Of a DNA stretch of 64,000 nt, positions 60,201-64,000 are shown piece by piece. Under the pieces are notes generated by a model. That model worked only from the letters and a program-made list of their open reading frames with translations. It had not been told where the DNA came from and searched no databases. A program made the translations under genes and the position numbers. Within the stretch, counting starts at the first letter, position 1. The number at the start of each line of letters is the position of its first letter. Source of the stretch: Lineus longissimus (Eukaryota; Nemertea; Pilidiophora; Heteronemertea; Lineidae); the NCBI RefSeq assembly GCF_910592395.1, contig NC_088308.1, forward strand, positions 558,001 to 622,000, written 5' to 3'.

Positions 60201-63200
60201 TATATGCCGGCTAAAAAGCTCTAGTTCCGCATGGTGTGGTTTGATTGTATTTGATGGCAACCAAATTGCAAATCAACCCACAGAATGACATTATCATTCC
60301 ATGTAATGATAAAAATTATTCTATTAATGGCTGCTTTCAGTGGCATTGTGTTTGTCTGTTTGTCCGATGTCCGTACCTTGATGTTTATCGACGGCTTGTA
60401 AGCTGGCATTAGATGACTTGGTCAGGTAGAAGCTATTTGGCGTTTGTATGACTTAACTCATCGTCAAAGGGACCATGTAATTGTCAAATTAGCTCAGTAC
60501 AGATACAGGACAGTCACACGTATCTCAATTGTGCAAATACATAGGTGTATACCACTAAATACATACTGCAGTCCAACTCATGAACTGAAAATGTGCAATA
60601 TCATTATTTGCAATGTAGCTCTTAGTCACACTGGTATAATTCTCACTAATACAGCTAATCATTTGAATTCCTGTGCTATTCTGGGTAGCTCGCAGCCTCT
60701 CATCCATTGCGTTTTTATCACGTTTGCACAACCAGCATATTGTGTTGAAAGGATGATGAATTCCTTGCAGTGAATAACGTGGTTTTTACCCGAGGAAAAG
60801 ATCAGAGAATGCTACACAATGCAACTAGACACTCTGAATAAATCGGCCTTTTTCATAAGGACATGGGTGGACTGCCATTTCTATTAGCGCCACATGAGAA
60901 GGTTATGTCTTCATGGAGAGAAAGAAGTCATTTTAATTTGTCTGCGGTGGCAGTTTGCCTTTCGCTATCCTGTTATGATATGGCGAATGATATCATATGA
61001 TACGATTTGGCTAAAAATAGCAAAAATATCGTTCACTTTATAATTTTTTGTAAGGAGGCACGAAATTTGGCACACTCAGTTTCCTATGATTGCACTTTTC
61101 ATATGGTGATACTCACGGCTGAATGCGCAAAATTGCGTATTGAGAAATGTTGCTTTTATCCCTGTCATGACGCTGTTCCCACCATCCCTGTTGCTTCAGC
61201 TCGAGTTAGCTAATTCAAATTCATGTGTTTTTTCGTGCCATTGCCTAAGTGATGTATGGTTTAGATGGGATTGCCTCTTTTATCTGAATAATGGTTTCTG
61301 TTGTTGAGTGGATCATTGTTGCTTTCTGATCTGTCACTGCGGTGGTTTTTCGTCGCCAGATCGGCTGAGGATGATTGAATGAGGAATGATCCTGAGCATC
61401 ACTAACGTAGACTTTAAGAATGCTGTCAATATAGACCTACTGGCGATAGTTATTAGATGGGTTTCTCCAGGTCAGATGTTGTTGTGAGTTGAAAATGACC
61501 CCGAGTTGTTAAATGAACCTCAAAATGTGCAATTGTGGTGCAAAGAAGTACTTTGACAATGTTTTATCAGGAAGTGAGCACTTCTCTCCTTACAGTAACC
61601 CGTACCCTAGCTTTTTGGAACAATATAACTGTATCTCACACAAGTGGAGAGTTACACACTGTTTATGTTTCCAGAAATGTCTTCAAGTGAACGAGAAATA
61701 TTTCACCGGAAAGGAAGGATTTGATGTGATAATGAATTGTGGCGTTGGCAGAAAGTGTTCAAAACCTTGTGTGCTAAAATCCACTCATGAAAATTGAATT
61801 ATTTTTTTGCCCAGCTCCTCCTGAGAGGAAAGTGAATGCAATGTGCCATCGGCCGTCAACGAGCTTCAGCACATCTCAATGGAGAACGCCACCAGTTTTG
61901 GAATCAACTAAGTGAAATTGAAATTGATGGATTCTTTAGAAATGTATCGATTTGCCTCGTTGCTCTCAATAGAACTGGAAATGTGACAAGACTCTATCAG
62001 TTTCTAATCATCGCACTTGGTTGGCCTAATTTATTGACTGGGAACATTTTCAAAATATCCTATATCGATAAGAAGTAGAAAACATGTCGGCTGTGGATTG
62101 AAGCCTTCCATTGGTAGCCATGCAGTATGTTGTTGGTTCAGCTCCTACAAGAGATTTGGGGGTCACGATATTAGAGATCTTTCATCTCCCGTCTTGGTCC
62201 CTACCACCAAAATACCACAGCGGGACTGTCAGTCTGGAAGGCATCTTGTCAGTCTAAAGGAGTTTTGACTACTTTGAAATTTCAAACTTGTTCCAGGCGG
62301 AACTTTATAATACCAGTCTTGTTTTTACAGCCCAATTAATCACATATAATGAAATAACATACAAGCCTATAACTATTACTGAAATGCGAACACGCTATTA
62401 CAAGATATGTAACAATAGAATTTGTTTTAGAAAGTCACTGGACTCTACATATACATGTTCTTGTACACATATTCTGATGTAGTTTATAGGGTAAAATGGT
62501 GAGACTGACATCTTAAATGAAGACATGAAAATCGTCAGTAGAATGACGCCATGCATATTCAATTCCAGTTTACGAGAGATTTCAAAAGAGAGATTGTGTC
62601 AATTTATTTGCCGACGTAGGTTTGGGTTGGAAAATTTCTCTCTCAAACATATCGATTTGACACCCGCTCATGAAATAAACTAGAAAATGTGTCAGTTCTT
62701 ATCAACCTTCAATGATTTCAATCGGGTTCTCTCTATTGATTTGAACAAGGTCGAATTATTCCTCTTCTATCAAACACATGCTGGGTTCACAGCCAGGCAA
62801 GATAAAGTTCCTGGAGAGATTGAAATGAGTGGCCTAACCGGTAAGGCCAATGAAATGGTTGTCACCTGATTGAACATTGATTTATGATATTCTCATCCAT
62901 CTTTATGTATACACTGATGATGATCATACCTCAATACCAAGTCATTTTACTTCAGCAACAGTTCTTTCCACTTGCCTGACCTTTGTAAGAATCCAACCCT
63001 CAGGTCCAGAGAGTAAGAATACTTAATTGTATTTTGACAAGCACAAAGTCAATCGATTCTAAACTACAGTATCCCTTGATGGCTAATGCTATTATGATTG
63101 TAAAGGCTATCATCGATTACAAGGCAGACAGATGGCCACTTTAAACAAACCAGCTGCGGGCCAACCACTAATTTCTTCTGTAACCTTGTTATAGGATCAT

Positions 63201-64000
63201 CAATGTGTATGGCAGACTCGTCTTTGATAACTGATCTGGAATCACAAACTTCTGCTAATTTGAAGCCTAACGGTTATGGTGTCCATTCACCAACGACGGT
63301 AGATCGGCATGCTGTTGATCTATTCAGTCTTATTCTGCTTATGCCGCCTGATGAAATTGGTATTCTATCACGACTTCCTTCACAAGGACAATGCGGTGTA
63401 ACTATCAAGAAGTATACCAGCAATAATTAATACAACCAAACCGATGTGTTCCGTAAAGAGCCCTCACCTTTTCAATCAGATGAGAAACCGAGTTGAAGTG
63501 TGATTGATATTGACTAAAGCAGTTGACATAGCCGGGAAATGAACTTTTCGTGACGAGTGAACAGCCTAGACGCGAGATGAGGATGATCAGTTTCAGATGG
63601 TGCAAATTTGTATTTAATTTCCTTGACGATGTTGGTAAATTTACAGAGTGAACGATCTCGGTGACGTCATCTTTAAAGTTAATGAATTCAAGCTTAGATA
63701 AGTAAGGCTGTTGATGTCATGACGGGTATGAAAAGGTCAGAAATGTATTACAATTGAGCTAGTTCTCAATCATTTTCAATTAGCACATCAATAATTGTCA
63801 AATATTATTTAGGTTTCCATGTGTTTGCCCGACACCAAGATTATGCGATATCAGCTGTTTGTCCTAGACGTGTTACATAACAGATAAAAGGCTGTTTACA
63901 AAAGGTCACTGACCATGACATTATAATTAATCATGATTTTCAACGAACATGTTTGTCAGTGACATGTACATTTACATACCAATTCAGTAAGGATGGTACA
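57231..64000. other. Long stretch without supported genes
   Basis: Many stops in all frames. Small open frames (for example 61513-61797, Cys-containing) have no splice or family support. No RNA gene, TIR pair or tandem array was recognised. Confidence 0.45.

Noticed and set aside
61513-61797. Cys-containing 94-aa open frame
   Set aside because: No signal peptide, no regular Cys spacing and no context; probably chance.

Overview
This window is invertebrate animal genomic DNA. Three spliced protein genes read left to right with GT/AG introns, non-coding DNA is extensive, and many unrelated DNA transposon relics, SINE-like pieces and minisatellites are scattered through it. The neuropeptide-receptor type, the LENG8 orthologue and the repeat style fit a marine lophotrochozoan (mollusc, brachiopod, annelid or similar). 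That placement is inference; nothing here fixes the species.

Layout. 472-4695 (+): 3' part of a class A peptide GPCR, from TM3 to the C-terminus in four exons; its stop codon sits in a degenerate tandem array that continues into the 3' UTR. 5.7-11.5 kb: non-coding and AT-rich, with a 145-bp repeat carrying a GGCGGCC palindrome and an 11 x 37-bp minisatellite. 11585-12525 (-): an unrecognised coding-like region, possibly frameshifted. 16668-17256: a 589-bp DNA transposon with long terminal inverted repeats. 18734-21148 (+): an unrecognised two-exon gene of about 256 aa. 22709-30365 (+): a complete 13-exon LENG8 gene (SAC3/THP3 family, 838 aa), followed by a long probable 3' UTR. 33-64 kb: mostly without recognisable genes, holding MITEs, SINE heads, a LINE 3' end, minisatellites, a possible minus-strand exon near 37.4-37.8 kb and a possible death-fold exon near 56 kb.

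The most interesting content is in LENG8 introns 8, 9 and 10. They carry eight related copies (seven near-intact, one decayed) of an H/ACA-box snoRNA, two to four per intron. In six copies the 5' pocket is invariant (UGUGUA and AAGGGC) and complements the 18S rRNA segment GCCCUU-U-G-UACACA, placing the target U 14 nt from the H box. By my count from recalled human 18S sequence this is the equivalent of Psi1692, the site assigned to U70/SNORA70 in humans. Stems show compensatory changes between copies, while the 3' pockets differ from copy to copy even where 5' hairpins are identical. The host gene encodes an RNA-processing factor with RS and RGG segments.
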